Source of the DNA: Oxyruncus cristatus
Lineage: Eukaryota > Chordata > Aves > Passeriformes > Cotingidae
DNA: 64,000 nucleotides
Assembly: GCA_013399855.1 (NCBI GenBank)
Contig: VXAY01006700.1
Location: 4,926-68,925 of the forward strand
Direction of reading: 5' to 3'
The notes under the pieces were generated by a model. That model searched no databases and was not told the DNA's origin. It was given only the letters and a program-made list of their open reading frames with translations. Positions 44,401 to 59,400 of the stretch are shown here, piece after piece; within the stretch, counting starts at the first letter, position 1; each line of letters opens with the position of its first letter. The position numbers and the translations under genes are program-made.

Positions 44401-47400
44401 TCATGTTTTCTTCTCCTGCAGCTGCCTGAGCCAGTGAGGTTTCTGATTCTTGTTCTCTGCTCCGTTGTGCTAATTCATTCTCCAATGTGCTGACTTTCTT
44501 CAGAAGCTCCTTTCTGTTCACAAGTGCTGCTTGCAGCTTCCGCTTTACTTGCTCGTTTTCTTTTCTCAGAAGTTCAACTTGATTTACTAATTCTTCACTT
44601 CGTTTACTCGCTGCTTCTGTCTCATTCTGCTGCTCAAATGCCCCACATTTCAGACATGTATCTTTTGCTCCTGTGTGTTGATCTTTTTCTTCCTGCGCTT
44701 TTAATAACAGACTTGTCTGCTCTTTAAGACTCTTCAGCTCATTTCCTAGAGAAAATTTCTCTTCATTCAGCAGGACCATTTTCTCAGACATGCTGACACT
44801 GAGCTCCGTCATTTGTTGGTCCTTCTCCAGCAAGGCTTGTTGCAGGCTCTCTATAGACCTGGTGTGCTCAGCAACAAGCTGTTCTAGGCTTGCTGCTTCA
44901 TGCCCCTTTGAGGCTAACTTGTGCGAAAGCTCTTCCATCTGTGCTGTATTCTTCCTCAAAAGTTGTTCTAGATTAAGTACTTCACATTCCTTCATCTCGA
45001 TCTGGCTTCTCAGATCCTTTAGTTGTGTGTCCTGGTCAGAAAGCTGAAGTTGTGCTTCATCCAAGTCCTTTTGCAAAGCTTCAATTTTTATATCCTTGGA
45101 TTTAAATTCATTTTTAAGGCTCTGGATTTGTTCTCTTAGAAGACTGCTTTGACTGTCAGACAGTCTCTGCTTTTCTGAAAGAGCTAGATCTTCCTCAAGT
45201 TGCTTCATTTGCTCTTTCAGTTCTGTTATGGTAGAAAGTTCCTTCACCTGACACAGGAGCCGATCTCGCTCTTCAGCCAAAACACAAAATGTACTGTCAG
45301 AATCCTCTATTTTTTTTCTGTATTCCTCTGCCAACTGGTTTAGCCTATTTATTTCTGCACTTTTTTCTCCTAGATCTTTCTTAAAGGATTCTTCTGATTT
45401 CTGAAGAATTATTTGCAGTTCTGTTATTTGGTTTTGTAACTTTATCAGTTCTTGAGATTGAGAGGCACCAGGCTCTAGATCTGCTGTAGAGATTCCTTGC
45501 ACTGCCTCTACCTCACCCCTGCGGGAGACAGGACTCCCCTGGGGCTCTTCTTGGAGACTAAGTCTGTTTTCCTGAAAGAGCCCAATTTGCTGCATTTCTG
45601 TTTCTCTCTGTAATGAGCTACTGCCCAACTCATTCTGTCTATCTGAAACCTTCTGCTCTTCCCTCTCCAGACACTCTGTCTGGGAATTCTCTTCCAGCTG
45701 GTTAGCATCTTCTCCTGTTTGGTTGCCTGTAGAAATTTGGCCAGAGGGGCCCATAAGCTGGCTTTTCAGAAAATTTATTTCTTCTTGGGCTTCTTTCAGT
45801 TCCAGCAGCAAAACCGACAGCTCTTTCTGTTTCCCTGCAGCAATATATTCTAGAATTCCAGGTGAACAACTTTCCTCAGTAAGCTGCTTGCTTCCATTGG
45901 GAAAGCTATCTGTTCTTGCCTGAAAGAAAATAGCAGGTATCAATTTTCCTTTGAATCTTGTGAAAGGGTCACTTTTGGAAGTATCTGCTTTCCACATTTT
46001 GTAGCTTAAGGATGCCCTCTCTTGAGCTGGCTTCTCCAATAAAGGGGGCAGGGGGATGGACTAGATGATGTCCAGAGGTCTCTTCCAACCCCAACTATTC
46101 TGTGATTCTGTGACTCCCCAGGTCACTTCTGCCCATTTCAGTTTCTGAAGCTGCAGCACGTAAGATTCTGGCTTTAGGATCAGACCGTAAGGGCAACTTC
46201 CTATTCCTTTTTTTCCCTTTCTCTCTTGATTACAAGATAGTATGACTATGAAGTGTTTAAGTTCTCCTGTGATTCTCACAAGCCCTCTAATGTACTTATC
46301 CAGTCACATTTTCCTGGCATCCTATCCATAGTTTTTGAAAATGAGGTCTTGTCCCCTATTCTATCTGTCCTTTTAACACAGCAAGTAATCAGGATAGGGG
46401 CCCATATTCCAACCCGTGCCCATGTCCAAAGTGAAAGCATCAGACAAAGCAACCGGAACAAAGTGCTTGGCTTTTTCTAAAAAATTATTTTAAGGTTTCC
46501 TCCTATCCCCAAAAACAGATTACAAAAGAAAAGCAATCACAAATCCTCCCCAGAAAGTGTGGACCAGCAGGTCACCAATAAGGCAACACGTCACGTTGTA
46601 AAGGCTGTTCAGCAGTTTAGAGGGAAACCACTAAAGAAGAGCTGCTCCTAAAGTCTGCTGCAGTGATGCAACAAACCCTTCAGGTTACAGGATGTTTAAA
46701 AAAAAATAATCAAAAAATCAACTCTTTGGGGCTTTTAAACTAAATTAAAATTTTCATGTGTCTGTCAGTGTTTGCCCCACTGCTTCAGCACATAAAGAAC
46801 CAGGAGTCTTCCCAAGAAAGTTACACCAGGCTCCACCACACAGACAAACCAACCACACCACACTTCTGTGCCAAATGGATCAGAACTTGACAGGCTGGAA
46901 AGAGAGAGGAGATTTTGCTCTTTCACAGACGTGGACTCTTTTTGTCCAAAGATGTTAATAAAGCCCAGGAATTTGGTTAATTTGCTGCTGACAGCCATAC
47001 AAGAACTAAGACTTTGTCAACTAATTTCTTCACTCTGAAAAGTCCATTTCTAAGTTACACATAAAATGCATAGTAATATTTCAAGCCAGCTCCCAACACT
47101 CATTGTCTTTCACCACAGCAAACAGCTGGCACTGTTATTGCCACTTCCGTGGGAAAAGATCTGAACTAGAGAACAGAGAAACGACGAGTCAGAACTAAGT
47201 AAAGGATCTCTGGAAAAAAATCAAAAGCTACTCCCTTCCACCCCAAAAAAATGCAAGTAAAAAACACCCAACCCAACAACAGAAAGACTGAAACCAAAAT
47301 TAAGTGTTCAGAATTAACATTTGCTGTAACTACAGGGCACTAACAGTCACATGATCTCCAGCCCCCAGTTCTGGAGCACTTTGCCTTTGCAAGCAGAGCT

Positions 47401-50400
47401 GGCAGCACAGAGCCCAGACCTTGCTCACAGCTAACAACCCATTCCCAGTACAGGGACACAGAGGCTGTCATCTCCCTCCCCTGGCTGAATGGAAAGCCAA
47501 GCAGCAGCTCCCTAATCCTGTGCTCTTCTAAACAACAGCCTGCCTGCCGCTCTATCTCCAGCTGTACCTGCAGCTGTCCACAGCGGGAGAAGACAAGGAC
47601 ACAGTATCGACCTGACTCCCACTCCATGAGCACACAGCTACTTCCAGTCAGTCTGCCAGATGCCTATCAGGGCAGTGGGAATGGGCAGGGCCTTTGGAAT
47701 TGTGTTTCCGGAAACCTGTCTCAGTTTAGCCCATGATTTTGCTGAAGAAGTAACTCACAAGAGGTAGAAAATAGCACAAATATGGATTGGGTGGGTGAAG
47801 GACACAAGAATTCCACACAGCCAGCAAAGGGAAACAGTCTGATACAGACACAGTGCAAGCAGTATTTGGAACCTATATCTGTCTTCCATCATTAATCCAG
47901 TTAATAATAACTTTCCAAAGAGGATTGATAAAAAAGGCCATGACAGCTTAGCTGTTTTTAAGGCCAGTCCTTGACCTATTTTAGTTTTAGCTTATTTCAG
48001 CTGCTTAATCCTTACCTGTTTTGCATCTTCTGTGATGATCACAGCTTCCTCTTGAGGCTTCTGGAGAACAAGTTGCAAATGTGGTATTTCTGAAACATTC
48101 AAACACAAAAAGTTTCTTTGAAAATTAAGACTCTGCTTTATACAGTGACAGGATATTCTTCCAGGAGCTTTAGAGAAAGGATATGTGGCTGTTAGCACAC
48201 ACTTACGTAGTGGATGTATAAAACACTGACATTCGATAATTTTTTTTTGGTTTTTTTTACAGGCAAAGCACCAAAACAACATGCTGTTTTAAGCACCTTT
48301 TAGAAAAGAACAATGGTTGTCATACAGAGTAGAAAAAGATAAACCCAATGCTGACCTATGTAGCAGGAAGGGAGACCTTCAGTCACTCAAAGAGCTGCCT
48401 CGAGACAAGTTCAAAGAATCCACGTGCATGTAGAGTGACAGATATTCTGGTATAGTGCACTGCTAAGCCCATGGAAATTAAAAGACTGTATAAGGATTTC
48501 AAGAACCCTTAAATTTCAAACAATGGCAGTTATTTGAAAGTATTTGTTGAGGTCTGCTTGAAAATTATCAGAAACTGTAAAATGAAAGGTTACTATAATT
48601 TCTTACTATAATATAAATCCTTATTTCATTCTATTAGAGTTAGAAATGGAGTACTGTGGGCAGCTTTAGGCATCCCACTCTAAATAAGACTAACAAATTA
48701 CAAATTGTCACAAGAGGAGTAACAAAGTATTGAGAACCTACAGAGCAGGCTTGAAAGATGATGACTTTTTATATGCTTCATCAATATTTTGGTGGGGGGG
48801 TTTAAAGAAATTACATCTTTCCGTGGGTAAAATCTGAAAAAAATGTCAGTAACCAAATGTTCAGTACACCCACTGAAAACAATTACAACAAAACCCCCTT
48901 GTTTTGAAGTAAATATGCAGCTAAACATGCATTGGGAAAGATGTTTTAGGTAACACGACAACAATGTTCTGAGTCACTGCATTTTTCAATTGGAATTCCT
49001 TTTAGCAGAGGAAGGAGCTGCTTTTCAAGAAAGCTGATGGAAGTTTTCCAGGTGCATTTTGGATATAATCGTAACTCAGGGCATAGTATCAGATTAAAAG
49101 CTGGATTTCTGTGTTGTCTGCTCAATGGTCACAAGGAAACCAGTAGTAAGTGCTGTCCTGCACAGTGTTGGGACCAGAATTATTTAGTGCCTCAGTCAGT
49201 GACACAGACAGGGGGTGGAGGGCACCCCTGGCAACACCTGGGTGACACTGAGCTGAGCAGGACAGTTCACTCGCTGTGCGGACGCGATGACATCCACAGT
49301 GACCTGGAGGAGCCTGAGGAGCAGGGCCATGCAGCCCTTGTGCAGGGTAAGGCTTAACAAGGCCAAGTGCAAGGGCTGGGGCAATCCCCAATACCAGCAC
49401 AGACTGCAGGGTGAATGGATTGAGAGCAGGCTGCGGAGAAGGACCTGGGGATACTGGTGAACTAGAAACTGGACAGGAGCTGGCAACGTCTGCCTGCAGC
49501 CCAGAAAGCCAACCACGCCCTGGGCTGCACCAAAAAGAGGTGTGGGCATCAGGTCGAGGGAGACAATTCTCATGCTCTTTTTTGCTCTTGTGAGACCCCA
49601 CCCGGAGTGCTGTACCCAGTTCTGGGCTCCCCCAGCAGAAGACAGATGTGAATCTGTTGGAGTGAGTCCAGAGGAAGCCACAAAAATGATCAGAGGGCTG
49701 GAACATATCTCCCATGAAGAAAGGCTGAGAGAATTGGGGTTGTTCAGCCTGGAGAAGGCTCCAGGGAGGCCTTACTGCAGCCTTTCAAGAGGGCCTCCTT
49801 CTCTTTGGGTTGCTCAGAGAAACTGTCAGTTGCCCCATCAATGGACATGTTCAAGGTCAAGCTGGATGGGGCTCAGAGCACCCTGACCCAGTGAAGGATG
49901 CCCCTGCCCAGGGCAGGAGGGGTGGACTAGATAATCTTTATGAGTTCCTTCCAACCCAAACCATTCCATGATTCTGAACGATGTCTTGAAGTCCATTGAA
50001 GACCTGCGTCTCTGAGATTACAGAACAAAAAGAGAGAAAGGAGATGTTCCAGAACTGCAGGAATCTGGGTTATTGGTGATTATTCTCCCACCAGAATTCT
50101 TACAAAGAGGTTCTATCTTTGAATGACAAAAAGCAAAAGGAATCTATTTCTGCAAAAATCAAGACAGTCTACTGTCATAGTGCACCAGACCCTAAAGGAA
50201 ACACTTGAGGGAATCCACGGCTTTATAGAATAATTCTGACAGCACGGTGATACGGTTGCTACCAGTCTACATGCTCAGACACTCAAAACCAATTTCATTG
50301 TCTGGGGTTTTTTTTATGTGGCATATGTATGGACCCTTTACCATTTCAGCAAAGGCCACCAAAAATAACGCCCCTAGAAGTACCACCCGCAGCCTGTCAG

Positions 50401-53400
50401 CATTTTGTACAAGGGGGAACTACTCCTTCAGTTATATCTTATTTTGGACAATCTAATTCTAGAATAATTTCAAAATATTTTAAGAACATTAAAATAGGTA
50501 AGGTAATCATACGACCTTCAGTCTTCTGTCTTTCCAAGTTTTCTGTGGGTAGGAATGAAGTCTCATTCTGATCTTTCTGATCTATTATTTTTTCCTGTGA
50601 AGTTGGTTTATCCTGTTAAAACACAGGATGGGGGGAAAAAGATAAAATTCAATACAGTTTATAAAAATATATTAGTCTTTGATGTTTCAGTTAATTAAAA
50701 AAAAAATCAATTGGCAACTTTTAAATTACTCAAATTAACTCCTACTTCTTCTTAGGCTTCCACAGTCATAACATGTCTGCCCATCAGCTGAGAGAACCAA
50801 GAAGAGCCTTTCTCAAGCAATGCATGATAAAAAAAAGGAATTTTAGACAATACAATTGGTTTCAGTTCCTCCACATATGGGAAAATTTCATGAGAATCAT
50901 ATGAAAACATCATACCTGCTGCTTCAGTTCAGAGACTTGCACTTGTGACTGGGATTTCAGCTCATTCTGACAGCAGACAAATTCTTCAGATTTCTGTACA
51001 AGTTCATCTGACGGAGGGGAAAAAGGGGAGTTAAGGTGTGTTCTAGTCTTTTTTGCTGAACTACATCCAAGTTACACACACGCACAATAGTTTACGAGAT
51101 CCCTTATCTCTTAGTCACTGCTTCAGTTTCGGACCATAAAGCAGCTGGAAGAAAATCAAACTGAAATAAGAGCTTGAGGCAAGATCAACATTATTAGTTT
51201 TAATCCAGGTCTATGGAGAAAACAGTATAGTTTGCTTTCCTTGGTTGTTTTACTTAAAATTTCAGTAGAAATTCAGACTGAAGAATGTGGCACATCAACT
51301 TCTATAAGTTGATGGAAAAAATCCAACAAGTTAATAAAATCAACTAAAAAATACAACTGGCTCAAGAAATCCGTAAGCCCCAAGAGACAAGAGGCTGAGA
51401 CAGTATCCAAGGAAGGCACCATGTTTGCTGCCCTGCTCTTCCACTCCTCCTCTTGCAGCTACCAAAGACAGAACAGTGGGATCACACCAGATCCCATTGG
51501 TTTGGGACAGCACCACCAGTCCTATACCCCTGTGCAATTAGGAATTGTTATACCAAGCCATTCCTATGAGCAATTATAAAAACAAAGCCAAAAAGAAGGC
51601 AACCCAATGAAGCTCAGGCTTCTGAGAACCTGCCCACCCTGTGCTCTGGGTGTTGTAGCTCCGTGTTCCGCAGATGGCACCAGGAGCCGGCCAAGGTCCT
51701 GCTTCAGCTGGCTGTTCTCAGCCAAGAGGGCAGCACGGTCACGCTGCAGCTCCTGCTCAGCCACCAGGAGACAATTGATCTGCTGCTTTTTCTCTTCCAC
51801 CTCCAGTCTGTGTTCCTGCTCCAGGTCTTTATACTTCACCACTAGTTCAGCTTGTGCTCTTCTTGCCTCCTCCAGCTGTTCCGAGAGATGCTGCACCTCC
51901 TCCTGCAAGCGATGGGAAGACAGCTTCCTCTCAGCTAGTTCCAGCTCCATCTTCTCCCTGATATCCTGAGACTCTTGTCTCTCCGCATCTAGCACATTCC
52001 TCACAGAGCTTAGATCCACTTCCATCTTCTGGCACTGATCTAGGAGTGTCTGTAAAGTGACACAAATTAATTTCTCTCAACTCACTCAATACCTTGAAAA
52101 AGCAAAGTACCTGAATTATATTTTAAGATTTCCATTGAATCATTTTAAAATATCTGAGTAGCAGAAAGAACAAAACACATTTGTCAGAAATCACTTTCTA
52201 ACAAATGGAAACTGCCCTACTATTTGCAAATTGCAAGAAAGCAACGCTGGGAGAAACAACTCCTTGTCATTTCGGTAAAGAAAATGTAAGTCTTGATTTA
52301 GCAGAGGGGAATTCAGACAAAAGAAGCAACAGAACAGTGGCCATGAGTTCTCTGTTAGAAGAAAGCAAGCTTCCCAAAGGAGGGAGAACTCAACAACTAT
52401 AGAGTACAATTAAAAAAACAGAAGAAGTGTGTATGCGAAAGGAGAAATACTGACATATGAACCTGCAGGTAACAAACTGAGTGCTCCACACAGTGCTCAC
52501 TGCTTTAAGAAAGATCTCAGAAGGTTGGTCAACACTGACCAGAGATTTCAGATGACCAAAGAACAGAACAGACCTTACACTTGCCCAAACTCCTTTTATC
52601 AAACTTCCTCATCCTGGACCTGCAGACAGTCAGCATAGCTAATTTCCAGAGGACTCTGCTGAGGAACTCCGCTTAACTTTTTGGTAGGAAGAGAAGTTTC
52701 AGCTGCATGGTCTCAAGTTGGTATGTATACCAGGCCTCCTTCTGACCACAAAATGTGTATGAGGGAAGTCAAAGACACCAATGAGGAGTCAGGGGACCCC
52801 AATAACCAATGTCATGAAGATATCCATGCCACCACCCCATGAAACATCCTGCTGAGCAGTACAATCAGTGGTGAGCACAAGTCAGCTCACTGAGGGTCTT
52901 CACCTCTTCCTGGTGGTAAGAGGTCCCACTGCTCTGTCTGGGACACAAGGAAAAGAAAATACATGGGGTCTAAGTGTGTAAAAAATGATCCAAGTGAGGT
53001 CCAGCACTAGACTGGCTGGAGATCGTGCAGCCTACGAACATGAGACTGATTCAGTGTAAGTCTCTTCTAAAGAGAATTTTCAGAAGTTCAGATGTTGGAA
53101 AAATGAAAAAAACCACTCATCCTCTATCTTCAAACCAACTTTTTAAGAGGTTGTGTACTAAACCCTGTCTCAGGAGGTTCATATATGGACACAATTGATC
53201 TCATCCTCTTCATGCTCTAAAATGACACAAGTGAGAGACAATCCCACTCCAGAAGTTGTGTCACCAGATCAGCAAGACATACTGAAGAATATCTGTTTCT
53301 GCTCTGATCTGGCCTGGATACTGCAGTCTAGGAACACTGAGGCTACAGCAGCACTGCGTTTGACACTTCTGCCTTTGGCAAAGGTTTGTGTATTTGGTGG

Positions 53401-56400
53401 CTTTGAAAGTCTGGTGAGCAGGGTGGGTATGGATAGATGCAGTCCCTGTCCACCTGCCCAAAACCTGGGTCACTCGAGATGGCAGCTGCAGCACTTCATT
53501 GGTAAGCTGTGCACACAGAACTGCAAGCTCTAACACCTGACCTGAGGGAGGCCCCAGCTGATTTCAGGACGGAAACCTGGCACCAGAAACAAGCTAATCT
53601 GGTAATCTCCAAGCTGCTGACAAAGGCACCATCCACCACACACACATGAGAGTAGAGCAAAAAAAGCACGACCAGGTACCCGGTTTTGTTGCTCAGCAGA
53701 GTGTAACTCCTTTTGCAGCAGTTCTACCACCTGAGTTCGACCCAGCAGAGCTGCTTCCTGCTCCTCGAGCTTTCTCTGGAGTGTGCGCAGGTTCTGTGAG
53801 AGACAAAAGGCTATTCCAGAACTGGGGAGGCTCACACAAGAAGGACGGATTGATTCCCTGGTTTCATCCATACACCTGGTTTTCATAACACAGTTACTTT
53901 AATAGCCTGAATCACTTAATCTTTGTTGACACCAATTCTGGAGCCCTGGTGCAGTAGGAAGAACTTACCATTGCTTCACAAATACAGAACTGGAGCACAA
54001 TGATTTAATTCCCTTTTTTTTAACTGTTCTTTCTTTTCAACTGATAGCAAAACAGCAGATTGGACCTAGGACTCAAAGCCCAAATGAGCATTCCAAAAAA
54101 CTCCAAACAATCAAATCATCTCTCTTCCCACCCCTTCTGACTTACTTTAATGCGAAATGCTCTCTCAGGATATCTTCTGGTAAAATTCCTTTTCCTTTGT
54201 CCTCCCATAGAAAGATGATTATATAAAATATACCTGTTGCATCTCTACTTCCAGATCTGACTGGGCCACCATCTTGAGCAATTCAGCTTGATGCTGGCGC
54301 ATCTGCTTTTCCAGGAGAGTTTCCTTCTCCTGAATCACCTCGCGCAGGGATCTCAGCTGAAAACATAAGCCATAAAATAAAAACAAGCCAACAAGGTTAT
54401 GAGCCTGACAGACACATAGGCTTGCTTTCAACATGCACTAGCATACTGTGTACGTGATGAAGTTTTCAGCTTGACAATACTATATGGCACCTAGGTGAAA
54501 TGGTGTCTTTATCCTATTAATATGTGTATAATAACTGATAATATTTCAGATCCCAGAAAGCAAAAAGCATAGAATTTCATCTACAAATATGCTGAACAAT
54601 AAAACGTATGATTACGATGCAATTAACAGTTCATAAAACTTCTGGGGTTTTATTTGCGTAGGATGCAGCCCAATTCACAGTTCAAAAGCTAAATCTGCAA
54701 TTCAGAGTATTAACAAAACTCTTTCCATGAATAACTACAATGTACTATACCAGCTATTACACCCTGTGATAAGCAGCTGCCCTGCACACTCACAGCAGAA
54801 CGCACAGTCTGGCAGCTGGAAGAACACTGCAGTGCTACCCAGTTACTGCACAGTCCATCACAGAACAGCAAGGGCAGGCAGGGAAGAACCCAAATTCCAA
54901 CTCAGAGGAAGGGACAACCTGCCCAGACCCTTCCAGGGACTGTTTTCCCCTCCTCAGAGAGCCATCAGTCCCACTGTCCAAGGGTGAAACCCATCACTTA
55001 GCCGTGGAGTACCTTTTGCGCCAAGGGTGGTTCTGGCCTGGGGGTACAGGATGTACTATGGGGGGGTAGGTGAAGAGCATTTGGGGATTGGGAAAGTCTT
55101 GTGGAATATTCAGTGGAGGAACTAAAGGCACAGAAATTGATGGACCTAGGTGATCTGAGGAGGAACAAAACTGAAAAAAATAGAGGGTAAGGGAATTAAA
55201 CACCAGTTGTGTAAACACTGTTCTATTCTATCATACTAGTGTAAGTGGTGGGGTGGGAAACACACAGACTGATGAACAGAAAAAACTTCTGTACCTGTGT
55301 TGTATACTTGATTTCAGCATCTTTCAGATCCACTTTGGCTAGAGCCAGCTGTTCCTTCAGGTCCTGAACAGTCTCCTCTCGCTCCCTGAGCTGCTCTTTA
55401 AGTAATTCCACTTCCTCTCTGTGCCCTTCACTAGTATTTTCATTATTCTGACATTGCAAGAGGAAAGAATCGGGAAGAAGATAAACAGAAGAAAGTAACT
55501 TTGTCAGTATTACTGGTTAATTTAAAAGAAAACCAAACTAGAATGCTACTGCAGTCTTGACTCCTAACCAGATGCTTATTTCTACTACATTGCTTTGTTT
55601 GTTTACTTTTCCTGTATTTCTTTAAAGGAAGTTGTCCTATGTTAAGTAACTATTCTCCCTATTTCTGTGTAGATATGCACAATATGCACAAGACACCTTT
55701 AATTGGGAAGTGTCAAATCACTTGGAACAGCTACTTGTCCATGACTGCTTACCATATAAACTAAGGTAAATTAGATTATTAAATACAATTTAATACATAA
55801 TTTACAGTATGACCACTTTGATTTGTGGGTTTTTTTACCATCACAGATTTCTTTAATGCCAGAAATAAAAACATTTTTTAATTCGATATAGAATATTCTC
55901 CATGTGACAAAGGGTGAAATAGTAAACATTCTAGGACACCACTGCTGTGCTTCAGACCTGCGTGGGGTCCCTGAACCCACAGCTGTGCTTCAAACCTTTG
56001 TGAGGGCAGGTCCAGCACAACACCTGTCACTGAGCAGGACAAACACCCTCTACACTCTCATCTCAGCACTCCCAGTTACTGCAAGCACTCAGTGCTGGGT
56101 ATTTCATACTGAATATATACAAAATGCATCTTTCTTTTTCCTTCTGACAGGTATTGGGTCAAAGACCACCAATAACAAAGGGGTTCCACACAGTATTTAT
56201 GCCCTTAAACCTATTCTGAAAAATTTATGAAGGCTTTTAGAGGGATTTATAAGTCAGTGTAATAAGTAAGAGGTTACTGTTCCTCAAAAGATGTTTCACC
56301 TACAGAGATGGTCTTTGGCAGTAGGTAGAACAGACAGACAGACAAGAAAGTTTTAATTGTACTTAAGTTTAGAAATAGAACAGGACAGAAAAGAAAGAAC

Positions 56401-59400
56401 AGAAATGCAGGAAGCTCTAAGAAGCCAGGGATATACGTAACTTATAATGCTGGGACAGAGCAGTTGCCAGGGGCAAGATGAGTGGATTAGTTTGCTTACT
56501 TGTAATTAGCTTTCAGGATTGACTTTTATGGTCTAATTTGGAGAAGCTTCTTATAAAGTCCTTGCACACTGGTCACTACACAGAGTGCCACAATTGAAGA
56601 GAATAGCACAGCCACAAAGTTCCCACAGTTCAAGCTTTCAAATATTATGTTTTTCCAAAATGTGTAAGTTCCTATATGTGAACATAATTTATCTTTACCC
56701 ATTTTTAAAGTTTAAGAGGAGCCTCAGTTGTTCTGTATACAAATACTATCTCAAAGAATGATACAAGCTGATATTTCCATTCTTCTCAAAATAAGGCACT
56801 CTGCTAAAAGCCCAGAAAGTAATAGTACTAATTAGATATTTAAAATACAGCCTTCCCATAGTGTCCACACCATGGATAAGAAAAAAAACCAGCCCTTTGC
56901 TCATGTTCTACACCTCAGCACAACATGCAACACTGATCTAAATTTTTCATCTTCAGACGACAGGGTATCTGTCTAGGAAATACCACCATTACTCAAGACA
57001 GCATCTTCTTGGGGAAATAAGTGTGAATAAAGGACTTGGTAGGTTCTCAGTAGGTCTAACAAAAAAGAATCTAGAAAGTGCTTTCTGGGTCATATACATA
57101 ATATTGCAGGTAACTGCCCTAATATAATTTCACTCAAACTATGTTCTAATCCGAACCAAATAAGGCTGTGGTCCATACCATGTCCACTGTCTCAAGACCT
57201 CATTCCACTAATTAAAAAGTCATTTTTCTTAATGGCTAATTTACACTCATCCACTCACCTGTACTATCCTTTCACTTTAACAGTTCTCCCACTTTCTTGG
57301 TGCTCACCTTCCTTATACAATTGTAGAATGAAATGTTTCCTCCCCGACTCTGGTTGACTAAATAACCAAGATATTCAAATGTCTCATAAGTGCAGCTTAT
57401 GCAGCAATATGACAGGAGAACAAAGTCTTTTGCTGCTCTCAGAATTTATCTCTCCTGATTCCAAATGAGCATAACATACAACATGTTCTTCAACTGATAA
57501 ATTTGAATTTTGAAGCAAGAACACCCACCAGTCCTCAACAGCAAGTCTACATAAACTAACGTAGCAGCACACAGCTGTTACAGACATGCTGCACATGGAT
57601 AAGCTAAAAAAGAGCCTCAGCAGCAGGAGAGCAATGCCAAGTGACATAGCTGAACAGCCTCCATGGCCTCCACTGGCCTCTGCAGACAGGGAATGTGGCT
57701 CGTGGCCTCACAGTATACTGCGGCAGCACACTGCAAGCGCTTGACTGTGCACTTGTTAAATTTTGCTTTATTTTTATATTATGTCAATCCTCAAGACTCT
57801 CCAATTCTTCATGTATGAAAACCAAATGGTGATTTGCATTGAGAAAGATTCTCAAGATGGTACTGCATCAAAGGTTTAGCCTCTTGCCCGCATTCTCCAC
57901 CAAAAACTGATGTCAAAGGTTTAGTCCTTTGCTTTCTGCATGGTTTTTATCAACCCATAAATTTTGCTAATAAGCATCATCTGATGTCTTGCATTCTGTT
58001 TGGACTTCTCTCTCATTTCCATTACTTAGTATTACTAATTTTTTAAAGAAAACTATGTGGTCAGCAGACAGTGTTAAGTTTTCAAAAATTACCAGCTCCA
58101 ATGGGAGCTTCTAGCTAGTAGCTAACAGATTCTTCACATCTTGGTGCCCCTCAGTTTTTATCTAGCATTACAAAATCATGGCTTGTCAACCATAAAACTT
58201 TGTGGTGGCTCAGGAAGTTACATGGTTGGAAAATATATTATTATTTACTTTTTTTAATATTTAAGTTACTGCTTTTTAGTTTTAATGACCTCCTTGTTCT
58301 TGTACTTCAGCCAACCTTTGCTATACTCACATAACAGGTAACACTGAAACTCACAGCTCAGACAGACACACAGTTCCTGCAGGAAAGACCTTGACTACAA
58401 TGCATTACCAAAGTTATGCAAGGGAAACTGGCCCATGCCCTTGAGGAGATCAAGCTGAGCACTCCAAGGGCATCTGCAGCACAAGGAAGCTAGACAGATC
58501 AGCTTCCTACAGCATAGGCACAGACATCCCTGATAGAACTATGAACATCTTGCTAACAAGACAAATGGGACCTGCTGGCTCACTGGGACCTGAAACATCA
58601 GCAGCACCAGGTTATCAGTAGAAGCTCCATCTTTTAAGTGGTCCTGTTCTCCTGACCTTGGGATGCTCCTGCTCTTCCGATAAGGCCTGTGTAGGCAATG
58701 GTGATCCTTTCCCTGTCAGCTCCTCGATGCGTTTGTTCAGAGCGGCCAGTTTGGCTTTGGCCTGAAGTTTAAGTTTCATCAGCTTCACATCCGCAGCCTC
58801 TCGCTCTTCCTGTAAGAGAAGGACACAAACTGACTGCACCTCAGCCTCCTTTTGTCACCCAGGATGCACCACTTCGAGAAGTTACACAACTTGCAATTCT
58901 GTCATTCTCTATCCAGCCCTACCTCTGCAGTAACAGCACTATTTAAAACATATCCACAAAACAAATTTGTTCTGAAACATTACACAGACTAAAAGCGTAG
59001 CTTCTACCCCAGCACCTCCTCTCAAGGACAGAGCACCCACGGGACAGAGTTCAGAAGAAACCAGAGACTGGCTTGCAAGGAAAGATGAAGCAGCATTTTA
59101 CTCTTGGTCCCCAGAAAAGGAAATGATACCTTGAGTACAGTTTCTTTTTGCTGGAGCAGAGCATCCTTTTCTCGGATCAAATCCTTCAGCTGAACAACCA
59201 GCTTTTCTGTTTGGGCCAGGCGCTCCAACAGGTCCTCAGGTGCCTCCTCCATGCTTTCTGCTTCTGGCTCCAAAGCTTGTACCTGAAACAGTGAAACAAG
59301 TGCTTGGAAGGAAAAAAACTATTAACAGCTTGCAGCAGAGCATCCAAATGATGCCTTCAGCTCCACTCCTAAATGTTGCTCTCTGCTCCCTGCAGGCATT

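Noticed and set aside
45920..46039. Upstream extension of the giant GOLGB1 exon with an in-frame ATG (MEKPAQERAS)
   Set aside because: It lies before a strong acceptor (TTTTCTTTCAG) and has no giantin similarity; upstream exons join in phase at 45919.
49542..49886. 114-codon plus-strand frame containing ALVRPHPECC and GLEHISHEERLRELG
   Set aside because: It is part of a decayed CR1 reverse-transcriptase ORF, not a host gene.
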